Origin: Tahibacter amnicola | Lineage (GTDB): Bacteria; Pseudomonadota; Gammaproteobacteria; Xanthomonadales; Rhodanobacteraceae | Assembly (NCBI RefSeq): GCF_025398735.1 | Contig: NZ_CP104694.1 | Span: forward strand, 2,009,001 to 2,073,000 | DNA: 64,000 nt | Reading direction: 5' to 3' | Shown: positions 33,770-42,715 of the stretch, one piece after another | Layout of the letters: every line of letters starts with the position of its first letter | How positions within the stretch are numbered: the first letter of the stretch is position 1 | The notes under the pieces: generated by a model | Databases searched by the model: none | Seen by the model: only the letters and a program-made list of their open reading frames with translations | Told to the model about the DNA's origin: nothing | Position numbers and translations under genes: made by a program

Positions 33770-36082
33770 ATGAAAAACGATGCGAAGCGCACGGTGCTTG
33801 CCGTCGCACTGGCTCTGGCCATTGGACAGTCCCGGGCCGCGCCGGAACAGGCCGGCCCGGACGTCGCCACGTCCATGGACGAAATCGTCGTCCAGGCGGA
33901 CATCACCTATCGCGATCGCAGTGACGAGACACCACCGGTTCTCGTGTACGACCTGGAGTATTTCCAGCGCTTTGAACCGCTGACGGTGGGCGACATGCTC
34001 AAGCGCGTGCCGAGTGTCGCCTTCGTGTCCGACGTTCTGGAATACGACGGCGCCCAGCTGCGGGGCCTGCAGGCGGCATATACGCAGGTGCTGATCAATG
34101 GCAAGAAAGTACCCGGCGCTGGCGATGACCGCTCGTTCTTCGTCGATCGCATTCCGGCCGAACTGGTCGACCATATCGAGGTCGTCCGCAGCGCCAGCGC
34201 GAGCCGGTCCGGCGACGCCGTCGCCGGTGCGCTCAATATCGTGCTGCGCGAGGCCTACGCATTCGATGGCGCCTACCTGCGCGCCGGCGCGCTGCACTTT
34301 GACGATGGCACGATGAAACCCACCTACGGGGGCCTCGCCGGCGGTGATGTCGGCGGTGGCCGACTGCTCGCGGGCTTCAATGTGCAGGGGCGGTACAACC
34401 CCAAGCAGAAGCAGAGCGTCCGCTTTGAGGAGCCCGGCGGCGATTTCGTCGATCGCGAAGACCAGGATGATATCCGCGACGGTACCGACTACTCGGCAAA
34501 CCTGAGCTATCACCGCGAGTTCGGTCCGGGGGAGCTGGATCTGTCTGCCTTCCTGGTACGCACGGATCGCCGCGAATCGGAACACTCCGTCGAGTTCAAT
34601 GACCCCGTCAGTCGTGCCATCGCGCACCGGGTGTCGGTCAACGACCAGGTCGTCGATATCGATCAGGACAACTACTCCCTGGCCGCTTCGTACCGGTTCG
34701 AGGGGTTGGGTGGTGCGACAGAGATCTCGCTGCAACGCGCCGCTTTCGACGATTCGCGTTTCGACACGGAAGAAGAGAGCAGCTTCGATGACGAGGAAAT
34801 GCCGCCCGCTTTCGACGAACGCGAAGGCACGCGGACCCTGACGGCTACGCACGACACGGAAACGACCCTCCGGGTATCGCACCAGCGCGCCATCGGTGGA
34901 CGGCAACTCGCATTCGGGATCGATCTCCAACGCAAGGATCGTGACACGACACTGTTGACCGCCGAAGTCGATACGGACGAAGAGCACGCGCCGTTGCCGC
35001 CGTACACGGAATTCGTGCACGTTGCCAGTGACATCCAGGAACGGCGCGTCGATCCATGGATCACCTGGTCCGGCCAGGGGCGCGCGCTTCGGTGGGAAAC
35101 CGGATTGCGCTACGAACGTACCGACGCCGATATCCACTCCGACAATGAGGCTGTGGCGAATGAGTACCGCATCCTTCTACCGTCCGCCCACTTTCGCTGG
35201 GAGCTGAGCGATGGCGATCGCCTCCGGCTGTCGCTGGCGCGTACCGTGCGCCGGCCAGATTTCAAGCAACTGCTGCCGGTGACATTGGAGGAGGAGTTCG
35301 GTGACAACGATTTCATCGGCAATCCGTCCTTGAAACTGGAGAATGCCTGGGGTCTGGACCTGGGTTTCGAACATCGGCTGGGCAAGCGCGGCGTCGTAGG
35401 TATCAACCTGTTCTACCGTAACGTGCGGGACTTGATAGAAGTGGTGAACACGGGGACTCCCAGTGCGACGGCACTGGATGACTACGAAGAGGCGGTGGAT
35501 GAATTCCTTGAGGAACATCCCGGCGCGACCGCGGCCACGCCCGGCTATCCCGTATTTGACCCTGACAGCTTTGTTTTCAGTGCGGCCAATGTCGGGCACG
35601 GCCGCGTCTACGGCGTGGAGCTGGATGTTTCCACGCCGCTCACGGCGCTGGGGTTGCCGGATACCGGCGTGTTTGCGAACTACTCCTGGCTCGACAGTTC
35701 CGTGCGCGATGCGATGGGTGCGCGGCGCTTCAACAACCAGCCGCGCTTTGTGTACAACGTCGGCGTCATTCACGACATTCCATCGGTCGGTATGAGCGTG
35801 GGGGCCAGTTACCGCAAGCAAGGTGACGCCGAGCAACGCCTGCTTGCCGAAGAAGTGCGCACCGAGTACGGCGCCGATCTGGAGGCGTTCGTCGAGAAGC
35901 GCTTTGGCGACAGCGTGTCAGTCCGCCTGACTGCCTCGAACCTGCTCAACGCCAGGAAGGACGAGTTCTTCGGCAAGTTCGATACGCTGGGGGACCAGCA
36001 GGGTCGCGACTTCGACGAGTACGAGCTGGAAAGCGAGCAATCCGGCCCCGTCGTGCAGCTGATCGCCCGGTTTGCGTTCTGA
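33770..36082 (+). CDS. TonB-dependent receptor, probably for phytate or its products
   Basis: Outer-membrane receptor of 770 residues. A signal peptide at 1-24 ends SRA; the plug domain follows (VGDMLKRVPSVAF, AQLRGLQAAYTQVLINGKKVPG, VDHIEVVRSASA, AVAGALNIVLR), then a 22-strand barrel ending in Phe (VVQLIARFAF). The phytase gene starts seven bases after its stop, so they form one operon; pairing of beta-propeller phytase genes with TonB receptors is known in other proteobacteria. A Pho-box-like site precedes it. Substrate assignment is from context. Confidence 0.85.
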   Translation: MKNDAKRTVLAVALALAIGQSRAAPEQAGPDVATSMDEIVVQADITYRDRSDETPPVLVYDLEYFQRFEPLTVGDMLKRVPSVAFVSDVLEYDGAQLRGLQAAYTQVLINGKKVPGAGDDRSFFVDRIPAELVDHIEVVRSASASRSGDAVAGALNIVLREAYAFDGAYLRAGALHFDDGTMKPTYGGLAGGDVGGGRLLAGFNVQGRYNPKQKQSVRFEEPGGDFVDREDQDDIRDGTDYSANLSYHREFGPGELDLSAFLVRTDRRESEHSVEFNDPVSRAIAHRVSVNDQVVDIDQDNYSLAASYRFEGLGGATEISLQRAAFDDSRFDTEEESSFDDEEMPPAFDEREGTRTLTATHDTETTLRVSHQRAIGGRQLAFGIDLQRKDRDTTLLTAEVDTDEEHAPLPPYTEFVHVASDIQERRVDPWITWSGQGRALRWETGLRYERTDADIHSDNEAVANEYRILLPSAHFRWELSDGDRLRLSLARTVRRPDFKQLLPVTLEEEFGDNDFIGNPSLKLENAWGLDLGFEHRLGKRGVVGINLFYRNVRDLIEVVNTGTPSATALDDYEEAVDEFLEEHPGATAATPGYPVFDPDSFVFSAANVGHGRVYGVELDVSTPLTALGLPDTGVFANYSWLDSSVRDAMGARRFNNQPRFVYNVGVIHDIPSVGMSVGASYRKQGDAEQRLLAEEVRTEYGADLEAFVEKRFGDSVSVRLTASNLLNARKDEFFGKFDTLGDQQGRDFDEYELESEQSGPVVQLIARFAF

Positions 36083-36088
36083 GTACCC

Positions 36089-37954
36089 ATGATGGAACCC
36101 ATTGTGAACAAACGTACGATCATTCACTCTTTGTGCGGTCTGGTGTTGTGCGCGATCGGCGCGATGGACATGGCGCGCGCTTCCGCGACCCTTCTTCCGC
36201 CCGCCGGTGCGGAAGAAGTCGTGGCCGCCGGTGGCGGCTGGCTGGTGCGCGAAGCGCGCGCCGTCCGCTTGATCGACGCGCACGGAAAGGAGCAGGCGGT
36301 GTTGCGCGTTCGCGGCGAACACCTCGATGCGCGTTCCACGAAGGACGGTCTGTTCGCGGTCGTGATGAACGCCGACACGCAGCAGGTGCAAATGCTCGAC
36401 GTGTTGCCGGCGAGCGGCCGCTGGACGATTCGCGACCCGCTATCGATCACGACGGTGATGGTCGAGACGCTCTGCCTCTATCGCGACGGCCGGAATGTGG
36501 ATCACCTGGTCGTCATAGGGAAGGATGGCTTGTCGGAGGAATGGTTGCTCGGCGACAGGCCGGTGCTGTTTCGGCGTCTTGCGCTGCCGGCAGGCGCCGA
36601 GCATTGCGCCGTCGACGATGCGACCGGGACGTTGTTTGTCGGCGAAGCGGGTGTCGGCATCTGGGCCTACGACATTGCCAGTGAAAGGGCACCGCAACGT
36701 CGTCCCGTGCTGCTGCGCAAGCCATGGGGGACGCTCGAGGGCGACGCCGGCCCGCTGGTCACGCTTCCGGGCGGCCTGGCCGTCGCCGACGACGCGGCCG
36801 GCATCATTCGCGTCCTGCGTGAAACGTCGGACGGTTGGGGCGCTGAAGCGTCAATCCGCACGTCCGGTCCGGTCGACGCTTTGCTTGCCCACCCAGTCGG
36901 GGAATCGATCGACATTCTGGCCGCCTCGGGCTCGGCCACTCCGTGGCAGCGTTACAGCCGGCCATGGAAGGCACCGTCGACGACCGCAGCGGCGATGGCG
37001 ACCGTCACACCGCGCGCGCAGACCGACCCGGTAGCCCGCCTGGGGGATGCGGCGGACGACCCCGCCATCTGGGTGCATCCGACGCAACCGCGTCTGTCAC
37101 GTGTACTGGGAACCGACAAGAAGCAGGGGCTGCTGGTGTTCAATCTGGCGGGCAGCCTGCTACGAACCTTGGACGTGGGCCGTCTGAACAACGTTGATCT
37201 GCGCCAGCGGGTGCGCTTTGGCAAGGCGCAGTACGATCTTGCGGTCGCGACGCATCGTGATGACCACAGTCTGGTGGTGTTCGGCATTGATGCGGAAGGC
37301 CTGGTGCAGGAGCTGCACCGCATTCCGACGGGTCTGCGCGATATCTACGGCGTTTGCCTGTACGCCCCGCCGGGCGGCGGCCTTCAGGTGGTCGCCAATG
37401 ACAAGGATGGATCCGTCAGGCAGTTTGCCGTCACCCGTAGGAACGGACGCTGGGGCGGCACCTTGTTGCGCCAGTTCGAGCTGGAATCCCAGCCCGAAGG
37501 TTGCGTCGTGGACGATGTGCGCGGGCGCCTGTTCATCGGTGAGGAAAAGCGGGGCGTGTGGGCGTTGGCCGCCGACGGAAAGGCACCGGCCAGGCCGGTG
37601 TTGATCCTTCCCGTCGGTGACATTTTGCGCGCTGATGTGGAAGGCATGGCGATCCATCACGGAGCAAAGCCCTATCTCGTCGTGTCGAGCCAGGGGAACA
37701 ACAGTTATGTCGTGCTCGATGCGATGGCGCCGTACGCGGTGCGGGGCACATTTGGCATTGCCCTGGACCACCAGCGCGTGATCGACGGGACGTCTGAAAC
37801 CGACGGGCTGGACGTCACGGCGGCGGCGCTGGGGGAGGACTACACGCAAGGGCTCCTGGTGGTGCAGGACGGCTTCAAGCGCCTGCCCGACGGGCCGCAG
37901 AACTTCAAGTACGTCGCGTGGGCAGATGTGGTGAAGGCGCTCGGACTGCCCTGA
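36089..37954 (+). CDS. phy: Beta-propeller phytase, two-domain form
   Basis: Exported 3-phytase of about 621 residues that releases phosphate from inositol hexakisphosphate. A signal peptide ends ARASA (about residue 33). The C-terminal domain (about 310-620) is a full BPP propeller with DAADDPAIWVHP, LGTDKKQGLLVFNL, GRLNNVDLR and NFKYVAWADV, including the acidic calcium and phosphate residues. The N-terminal half (about 35-300) is a weaker propeller-like repeat, as in described dual-domain phytases. The start could also be the ATG at 36092 or a GTG at 36104. It is cotranscribed with the TonB receptor. Confidence 0.88.
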   Translation: MMEPIVNKRTIIHSLCGLVLCAIGAMDMARASATLLPPAGAEEVVAAGGGWLVREARAVRLIDAHGKEQAVLRVRGEHLDARSTKDGLFAVVMNADTQQVQMLDVLPASGRWTIRDPLSITTVMVETLCLYRDGRNVDHLVVIGKDGLSEEWLLGDRPVLFRRLALPAGAEHCAVDDATGTLFVGEAGVGIWAYDIASERAPQRRPVLLRKPWGTLEGDAGPLVTLPGGLAVADDAAGIIRVLRETSDGWGAEASIRTSGPVDALLAHPVGESIDILAASGSATPWQRYSRPWKAPSTTAAAMATVTPRAQTDPVARLGDAADDPAIWVHPTQPRLSRVLGTDKKQGLLVFNLAGSLLRTLDVGRLNNVDLRQRVRFGKAQYDLAVATHRDDHSLVVFGIDAEGLVQELHRIPTGLRDIYGVCLYAPPGGGLQVVANDKDGSVRQFAVTRRNGRWGGTLLRQFELESQPEGCVVDDVRGRLFIGEEKRGVWALAADGKAPARPVLILPVGDILRADVEGMAIHHGAKPYLVVSSQGNNSYVVLDAMAPYAVRGTFGIALDHQRVIDGTSETDGLDVTAAALGEDYTQGLLVVQDGFKRLPDGPQNFKYVAWADVVKALGLP

Positions 37955-38043
37955 ACGGGCAGGCAGTGTGGCGTATGTGCGCGGCCCCTTGCCGTTGGGG
38001 TCGCTGTCGGGGAGGATGGGAAACCCTGGCCTGGGATCTTGCC

Positions 38044-38913
38044 GTGACGCCCGCTGCTTCCCGTCGATCGCCGCCGTCCCGCAGCGCCGCTGTGTCGCTG
38101 AGCCAGGCACTGTTCGCGCTGGCACTGGATCAACTGGAGCAGGCCGATCGACACTGGCGCCGCGTGCAGCGACACCCCCACGCGGCGATCCATGAATCGC
38201 GCAAGGCGCTGCGTCGCTTCCGGTCGCTGCTTGCTTTAGGTATCGGCGTTCCGCCAGATCTTACCGACGTCCTCGACCGTCAGGCGCGTCGCCTGGGACG
38301 TGGCTTGTCGCGGCTGCGTGACGCGCATGTCCTCGCCGTTGCGCGGATGCCTGCTGATGGGGCGACCGCCGCAGCGTGGAAGTCCTTGCGCGAGCACTTG
38401 GTGCAGCGACGTGACGCGATAGTGCGTGAGATGCTGGCGCAGGATCCGGCATTCGCGCGCCGGCGTCGTCAATTGGCAAGCCTGGCCACCCGGATGCGGC
38501 GGGGCTCGCCGCCTGACGGCGTCGCCGTCGACTTCCACGCGGCATTGAAGAAAAGTGCCGCGCGGGTGCGCCGCGCGGAGAAAGGCGCTCTCGTTGCAAA
38601 AACCACTGCGGACTTTCACCGTTGGCGCCGTCGCGCGCGACGCCTGCGGATGCAGGTGCAACTGTTGGGCGGGCTCATGCAGGAAAAGTCCGTGCCATCG
38701 CAGACCCGGTTGGCGGCAAAGCGGCTGTTGCGCGACGCGTCACCGCACTTGCCCAAGGAAAAGCGTCTTGTCGCGCTGACAGATGCCCTTGGCAAGCAGC
38801 AGGATCTGCACCTGCTTCGCGCCTTCCTGCGGCGCCGGCGGGAATTTCCCCACCGATTGGCATTGCTTCGAGGGGTGAGCGAGCGGCTCAGGCGCTTGGC
38901 GCCGGCCGTGTAG
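38044..38913 (+). CDS. CHAD domain protein
   Basis: Protein of about 289 residues consisting of one CHAD domain, a helical bundle strongly rich in Arg, Lys and His (IHESRKALRRFRSLL, then a second similar half at FHRWRRRARRLRMQVQLL). CHAD proteins bind polyphosphate and are often near CYTH or phosphate genes. It follows the phytase operon and precedes pstS, consistent with phosphate storage. The start is uncertain; the GTG at 38044 was taken because earlier sequence is not CHAD-like. Confidence 0.82.
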   Translation: MTPAASRRSPPSRSAAVSLSQALFALALDQLEQADRHWRRVQRHPHAAIHESRKALRRFRSLLALGIGVPPDLTDVLDRQARRLGRGLSRLRDAHVLAVARMPADGATAAAWKSLREHLVQRRDAIVREMLAQDPAFARRRRQLASLATRMRRGSPPDGVAVDFHAALKKSAARVRRAEKGALVAKTTADFHRWRRRARRLRMQVQLLGGLMQEKSVPSQTRLAAKRLLRDASPHLPKEKRLVALTDALGKQQDLHLLRAFLRRRREFPHRLALLRGVSERLRRLAPAV

Positions 38914-39028
38914 ATCGCGGAAGGCCATCGTTGCTGCCACGTCATTCGGCGCCCGGCACGTCGTGCCGAACCATGCCCCCACGCCTTCACAAAAACAATT
39001 TACGGATTTTTCGTCCGTTGAAACATTA

Positions 39029-39046
39029 GTGTCATCACGCTCTGAC
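39029..39046 (+). promoter_or_regulatory. Pho-box-like site before pstS
   Basis: gTGTCATcacgCTCTGAC has two 7-base half-sites 11 bases apart. The first differs from CTGTCAT at one base, the second from CTGTCAC at two. It lies 110 bases before the pstS start; PhoB control of pstS is well known in other bacteria. Confidence 0.55.
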
Positions 39047-39155
39047 ATCTGCCCCTTAGGCTCGGGAATGTCCCATCCCCGGTGCCGGGTTTCCCGGCGC
39101 CGCAGCCCCGGCCGTGCCGGCGTTGCCGTGACGGCCATTCCCGAGGAGGTACGTC

Positions 39156-40193
39156 ATGAGTGTGGTTGCCTCACGCGTGTGCAAGAACCGTTTCGGGTTG
39201 GTGTTCGCGACATTGCTGTCCGGCTGTGCAGCGGCATTCCCGGCCGTCGCTGACATGAGTGGTGCGGGATCCACGTTCGTACAGCCGATCATGCTGCGAT
39301 GGGCCGATGCGTGGGGGCGGCAATCGGGAGCGAAAGTGACCTACAGTGGCGTGGGATCCGGCGCGGGTGTGGAACAGCTGGTGGCGGGAAAGGTGGATTT
39401 CGCGGCATCCGATGCGCCGCTGTCTGAGGAAGATCTCGCCAAGAACCGTTTTACGCAGTTCCCGATCGTTGCGGGTGGCATCGTTGTCGTCGCGAACATG
39501 CCGGGCGAACGCAAACGCGTGCAGTTCAGCGGGCCGCTGCTGGCGCAAGTGTTTCTCGGCCAGATCACAAAGTGGAACGATCCTGCGCTGCAGGCGGCCA
39601 ACGCGGGCATGACCTTGCCGGACCAACCCATCACCGTGGTTCATCGCAGCGACAGCTCGGGCATCACCTACAACTTGACCGCCTTCCTGTCGCGCGTGAG
39701 TCCGGCGTGGGCAGAGAAGTACGGCACGAACAAGTTGCCGCAATGGCCCGCTGGCGTACCTGCCAAGGGCAACGATGGTGTCGGACAGAAGATCACGCAG
39801 ACGCCCTATTCGATCGGCTATGTCGAGTACGGGTATGCGCTGGAGCACAACATGTCCATCACCGGGCTGCGCAACAGCGCAGGTGCGACCATTGCCCCCA
39901 CGCAGACGACGATTTCCAACGCAGTCGCCGCTGCCGACTGGGAAAGCGCACCGCATTTCAGCACTTTGCTCAGTGGCGTGCAGGATGCCAATGCCTGGCC
40001 AATTGCGGCGGTGACCTGGGTAGTGATGCCGCGCACGCCACGCAAGATGGCGGAGGACCAGGGGACGCTCGACTTCTTCACCTGGGTGTTGCGCAACGGT
40101 GCCACTCTCGCCGACGCACAGGGCTACACGCCGATGCCCGAGCGTGTGGTGAAACTGGTGGAAGCGGCATGGGCCAAGGAGGTCACGCGCTGA
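39156..40193 (+). CDS. pstS: Phosphate-binding protein PstS
   Basis: Periplasmic phosphate receptor of 345 residues for the Pst ABC transporter. The mature start DMSGAGSTF is characteristic, as are SGVGSGAGVEQL, DFAASDAPL, VVHRSDSSGITYNLTAFL and the GYVEYGYA region. The signal region can be read two ways: cleavage after AVA (residue 32) or a lipobox LSGC with Cys24. No pstCAB genes follow; a long non-coding stretch comes next. A Pho-box-like site lies upstream. Confidence 0.92.
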   Translation: MSVVASRVCKNRFGLVFATLLSGCAAAFPAVADMSGAGSTFVQPIMLRWADAWGRQSGAKVTYSGVGSGAGVEQLVAGKVDFAASDAPLSEEDLAKNRFTQFPIVAGGIVVVANMPGERKRVQFSGPLLAQVFLGQITKWNDPALQAANAGMTLPDQPITVVHRSDSSGITYNLTAFLSRVSPAWAEKYGTNKLPQWPAGVPAKGNDGVGQKITQTPYSIGYVEYGYALEHNMSITGLRNSAGATIAPTQTTISNAVAAADWESAPHFSTLLSGVQDANAWPIAAVTWVVMPRTPRKMAEDQGTLDFFTWVLRNGATLADAQGYTPMPERVVKLVEAAWAKEVTR

Positions 40194-40677
40194 CACGCAG
40201 GTGGCGCCGGACGCGTCGCACGCGAATTCCGCTGTCCATGCGGCAGGTGTCCGCATCGTGGTGAAGCCACGGTCGACGGAAGTCGCCGGAACGTCCGGCG
40301 ACTTCCCGAAGCGCGCGTCTGTGTGATGTACCTCCTCGCGGAAAGGCACCTGCGCAGGTGGCGTGGAAGGGCCGTCAACCGCGGCCGCGGCAACGGAGTG
40401 GACGTCGGCCGGAACACGCGTTTGGCCCCGCGATTCCGACCGGCAATGCTGTCGTCAATAGCCATCGCGCATCGGGACGGTCGCAGGACGTCCTGCAGAT
40501 TTCACCATGATGATACGCATTCAGTAGCGTGTGTTTGCGCAGAAAACGCACGATCGGGCGACCGACAACTGCGGGCGCCCGGGTCGTGCGGTCACCTTCG
40601 GTGATCACACGCTCCTGGAGTCATTGCGCCATTCTCACGGCGTGACGACGGATGACGGGTACCTTCGTCAGAAAGGG

Positions 40678-40752
40678 TGACGGGCGACGCATGGTTGGCG
40701 TCCCGGTTGGCGCAACCGTCCAGCCTTGCGGCTGCCAATGCGTCGCCCGTCA
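40678..40752. repeat. Palindromic structured element, copy 1
   Basis: A 15-bp perfect inverted repeat (TGACGGGCGACGCAT at 40678-40692 and its complement at 40738-40752) encloses 45 bases that hold two further hairpins, CGGTTG/CAACCG and CAGCC/GGCTG. A transcript would fold into a branched, cloverleaf-like shape. Copy 2 shares the arms and the CAGCCTTGCGGCTGCCA core. Confidence 0.75.
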
Positions 40753-40917
40753 TAGAGCCGGCAGGGCGGCCGCGTCATGCGGAACGCCTCTGGTGCGGGT
40801 GGCGTCGGAGTCGACGCGTCAGGAAAGGTTCGCTCGGTACGAACAGGTATTCGCTGCGAAGAGACACTGCGGAGTCCTCGACGAGTGGCCATGACCCGTC
40901 ACCGGACCCGAATCGGT

Positions 40918-40991
40918 GACGGACGACGCATGGTTGGTCTACCGGCTACCAAGGACCGGCCAGCCTTGCGGCTGCCACGCGCCGCCCGCCA
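40918..40991. repeat. Palindromic structured element, copy 2
   Basis: Related to copy 1: the same TGACGGaCGACGCATGG left arm, the same CAGCCTTGCGGCTGCCA core, and a right arm (40975-40991) that pairs with the left arm except at positions that would be G-U pairs in a minus-strand transcript. It also has TTGGT/ACCAA as the other inner hairpin. Confidence 0.7.
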
Positions 40992-41006
40992 TAAACTGGG
41001 GGCAAG

Positions 41007-41062
41007 AGCGCCCACCCGACGAGCAGGCGCAAAAAAAGCGCCGACATCGACGGATGGGCGCT
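41007..41062. other. Nested hairpin upstream of the Septu-like operon
   Basis: Outer 8-bp stem AGCGCCCA / TGGGCGCT (41007-41014 and 41055-41062) encloses an inner stem GGCGC / GCGCC with a seven-A loop. It is immediately followed by another small palindrome TGGTA-GTACCA (41072-41082). Confidence 0.6.
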
Positions 41063-41299
41063 TGAGCGCCTTGGTAGTACCAGGAGACCAATCCCGGGCC
41101 GCCGGATTTGCGGCAGCGATGTGATTCTGCGCGCGATGCGCGTTTCGCGTCAACGCGAATATCCGTGCGCTGGCGCAGGTAGCGCCGAACGGTCCGCTGC
41201 AACGGTTCACTGTGGTGGATCCGGTAGAATTCGGCGAAGTAGCGTTGGCCTGTCGCCTGCGGCTGGCGACACCGTTACAGGATTGCTGGAGGTAAATGA

Positions 41300-42712
41300 A
41301 TGGTGGGTTCTATCGAAGAGTCGATTGGCGATGCTGGTTTCCGCCTCAAGCAACTGTCCCTGACCAATTTCCGATGTTTCGAGCAGCTGACCATCCAGTT
41401 TCATGATCGGCTGACGGTTCTGGTAGCAAGGAACGGCCGAGGGAAGACAGCGGTACTGGATGCGTTGGCGATTGCGCTGGGGCCATTGGTTGGCGCGTTT
41501 GATGAGGGAGAAGATCGCACGTTTGTTGCCGGGGATATTCGCCTCGTCCGTGCTTCTCCGACGACAAATACGATGGAATATGCGGATGGGGGCGTTTCCC
41601 TGGCTGCGGATGGGTGGCTTCCCTTCGATCCGGAAATCGGGTCCGACTTCCTGCAAATGCAGCGTTGGGAGCGTCATCGTCGAGGCCCGAAGACCAAGAC
41701 GACGCGAAAGGAATCCCTTCCTCTGGCCGAGTACGGCAAGTTCCTCCAGGGGCGTGTACGCCGCGCTGCCGAGGGCATTGGCCAACCAGTGGTGCTGCCC
41801 CTCGTGGCCTACTACGGCACAGGCCGCCTTTGGGACCTGCACCGGTTGCCTTACAAGTCGTTGTCCCGCACATCCCGAATGGTCGGCTACACCCGGTGCC
41901 TGGAATCGGGCTCGGATTTCAGGCTTCTTGCGGATTGGTTCCAGTACTGGAGTCGTAACACAATTGCGAAGCACTTCGAAATCCAACGAACTGGGCTGGT
42001 CATGGAATCGATCGAGTCCGACAACGCAATTGCCGTACTGCAGGCGGCAGTAAACCATTGCCTTCGGGACACGGAGTGGGGGGAGATTTCGTTTGACTTC
42101 AGTCTTGACGAGGTGGTGGCTCGACACCCCGACCATGGTGCGCTGCCAGTTGGTATGCTGAGCGACGGTATCCGCAGCATGCTTGCACTAGTGGCAGACT
42201 TGGCATTTCGGGCTTTCAAGCTGAATCCCGACCTGGGCACTTTGGCCGCCCAGAGAACTCCAGGAATCGTGTTGATCGACGAAGTGGAGATGCATCTGCA
42301 TCCCGGCTGGCAGCAGACCGTTCTGTCCAGTTTGCAGGAGGCCTTTCCTCGCGTGCAGTTTGTCGTGACGACTCATAGTCCGCATGTGTTGACCACGGTT
42401 GACGCGCATTGCATTCGACTGTTGCACCAAGACCATGTAGAGACGGTTCCGCGTCAGACAGCTGGAGTAGACAGCGCTGCAGTGCTTGCCGAAGTAATGG
42501 GGGTTGATCCGCGCCCAGAAGTTCCCATTGTCGAGCAACTGAGCGCTTACAAAGCCCTGATCAATGAAGGTTTGCACGATTCTGAGCGTGCAGTTCAACT
42601 GCGAAAAGAACTCAATGACCACTTCTTTGGCGCCATGCATCCCGAGCTGCTCGAGTGCGATCGATTGCTTCGGCTGGCTTCGCTGAAGCGGTCGATAGCG
42701 GGCAAAGGATAG
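41300..42712 (+). CDS. ptuA: AAA ATPase, PtuA-like (Septu defence system)
   Basis: ABC/RecF-type ATPase of 470 residues. N-terminal LTNFRCFEQLTIQF and Walker A VARNGRGKTAVLDAL (about residues 40-54; first Gly replaced by Ala), a long helical insertion, then the signature-like region MLSDGIRSMLALVADLA, Walker B GIVLIDEVEMHLHPGWQQ and switch His in VVTTHSPHVLTTVD. An HNH nuclease gene follows after three bases, the arrangement of Septu PtuA-PtuB. GGAGGT six bases before the ATG gives a strong start. Base composition is visibly less GC-rich than neighbouring genes, suggesting transfer. An OLD-type or other ATPase of an uncharacterised pair is the alternative. Confidence 0.82.
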   Translation: MVGSIEESIGDAGFRLKQLSLTNFRCFEQLTIQFHDRLTVLVARNGRGKTAVLDALAIALGPLVGAFDEGEDRTFVAGDIRLVRASPTTNTMEYADGGVSLAADGWLPFDPEIGSDFLQMQRWERHRRGPKTKTTRKESLPLAEYGKFLQGRVRRAAEGIGQPVVLPLVAYYGTGRLWDLHRLPYKSLSRTSRMVGYTRCLESGSDFRLLADWFQYWSRNTIAKHFEIQRTGLVMESIESDNAIAVLQAAVNHCLRDTEWGEISFDFSLDEVVARHPDHGALPVGMLSDGIRSMLALVADLAFRAFKLNPDLGTLAAQRTPGIVLIDEVEMHLHPGWQQTVLSSLQEAFPRVQFVVTTHSPHVLTTVDAHCIRLLHQDHVETVPRQTAGVDSAAVLAEVMGVDPRPEVPIVEQLSAYKALINEGLHDSERAVQLRKELNDHFFGAMHPELLECDRLLRLASLKRSIAGKG

Positions 42713-42715
42713 TCT

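Larger units (their letters stand above)
40194..41299. other. Structured non-coding region between pstS and the Septu-like operon
   Basis: About 1.1 kb without a credible gene. It contains many inverted repeats: a 12-bp perfect hairpin at 40279-40305 (possible pstS terminator, no T-run), two copies of a palindromic element (listed separately), a double hairpin at 41007-41062 and a small hairpin GTCACCG/CGGTGAC near 40898. It ends with GGAGGT just before the ATPase gene. TAGAAT at 41225 could be a -10, but no -35 fits. Confidence 0.7.

Noticed and set aside
40640-40894. Small arginine-rich frames in the non-coding region
   Set aside because: They translate the palindromic element and change frame between its two copies.
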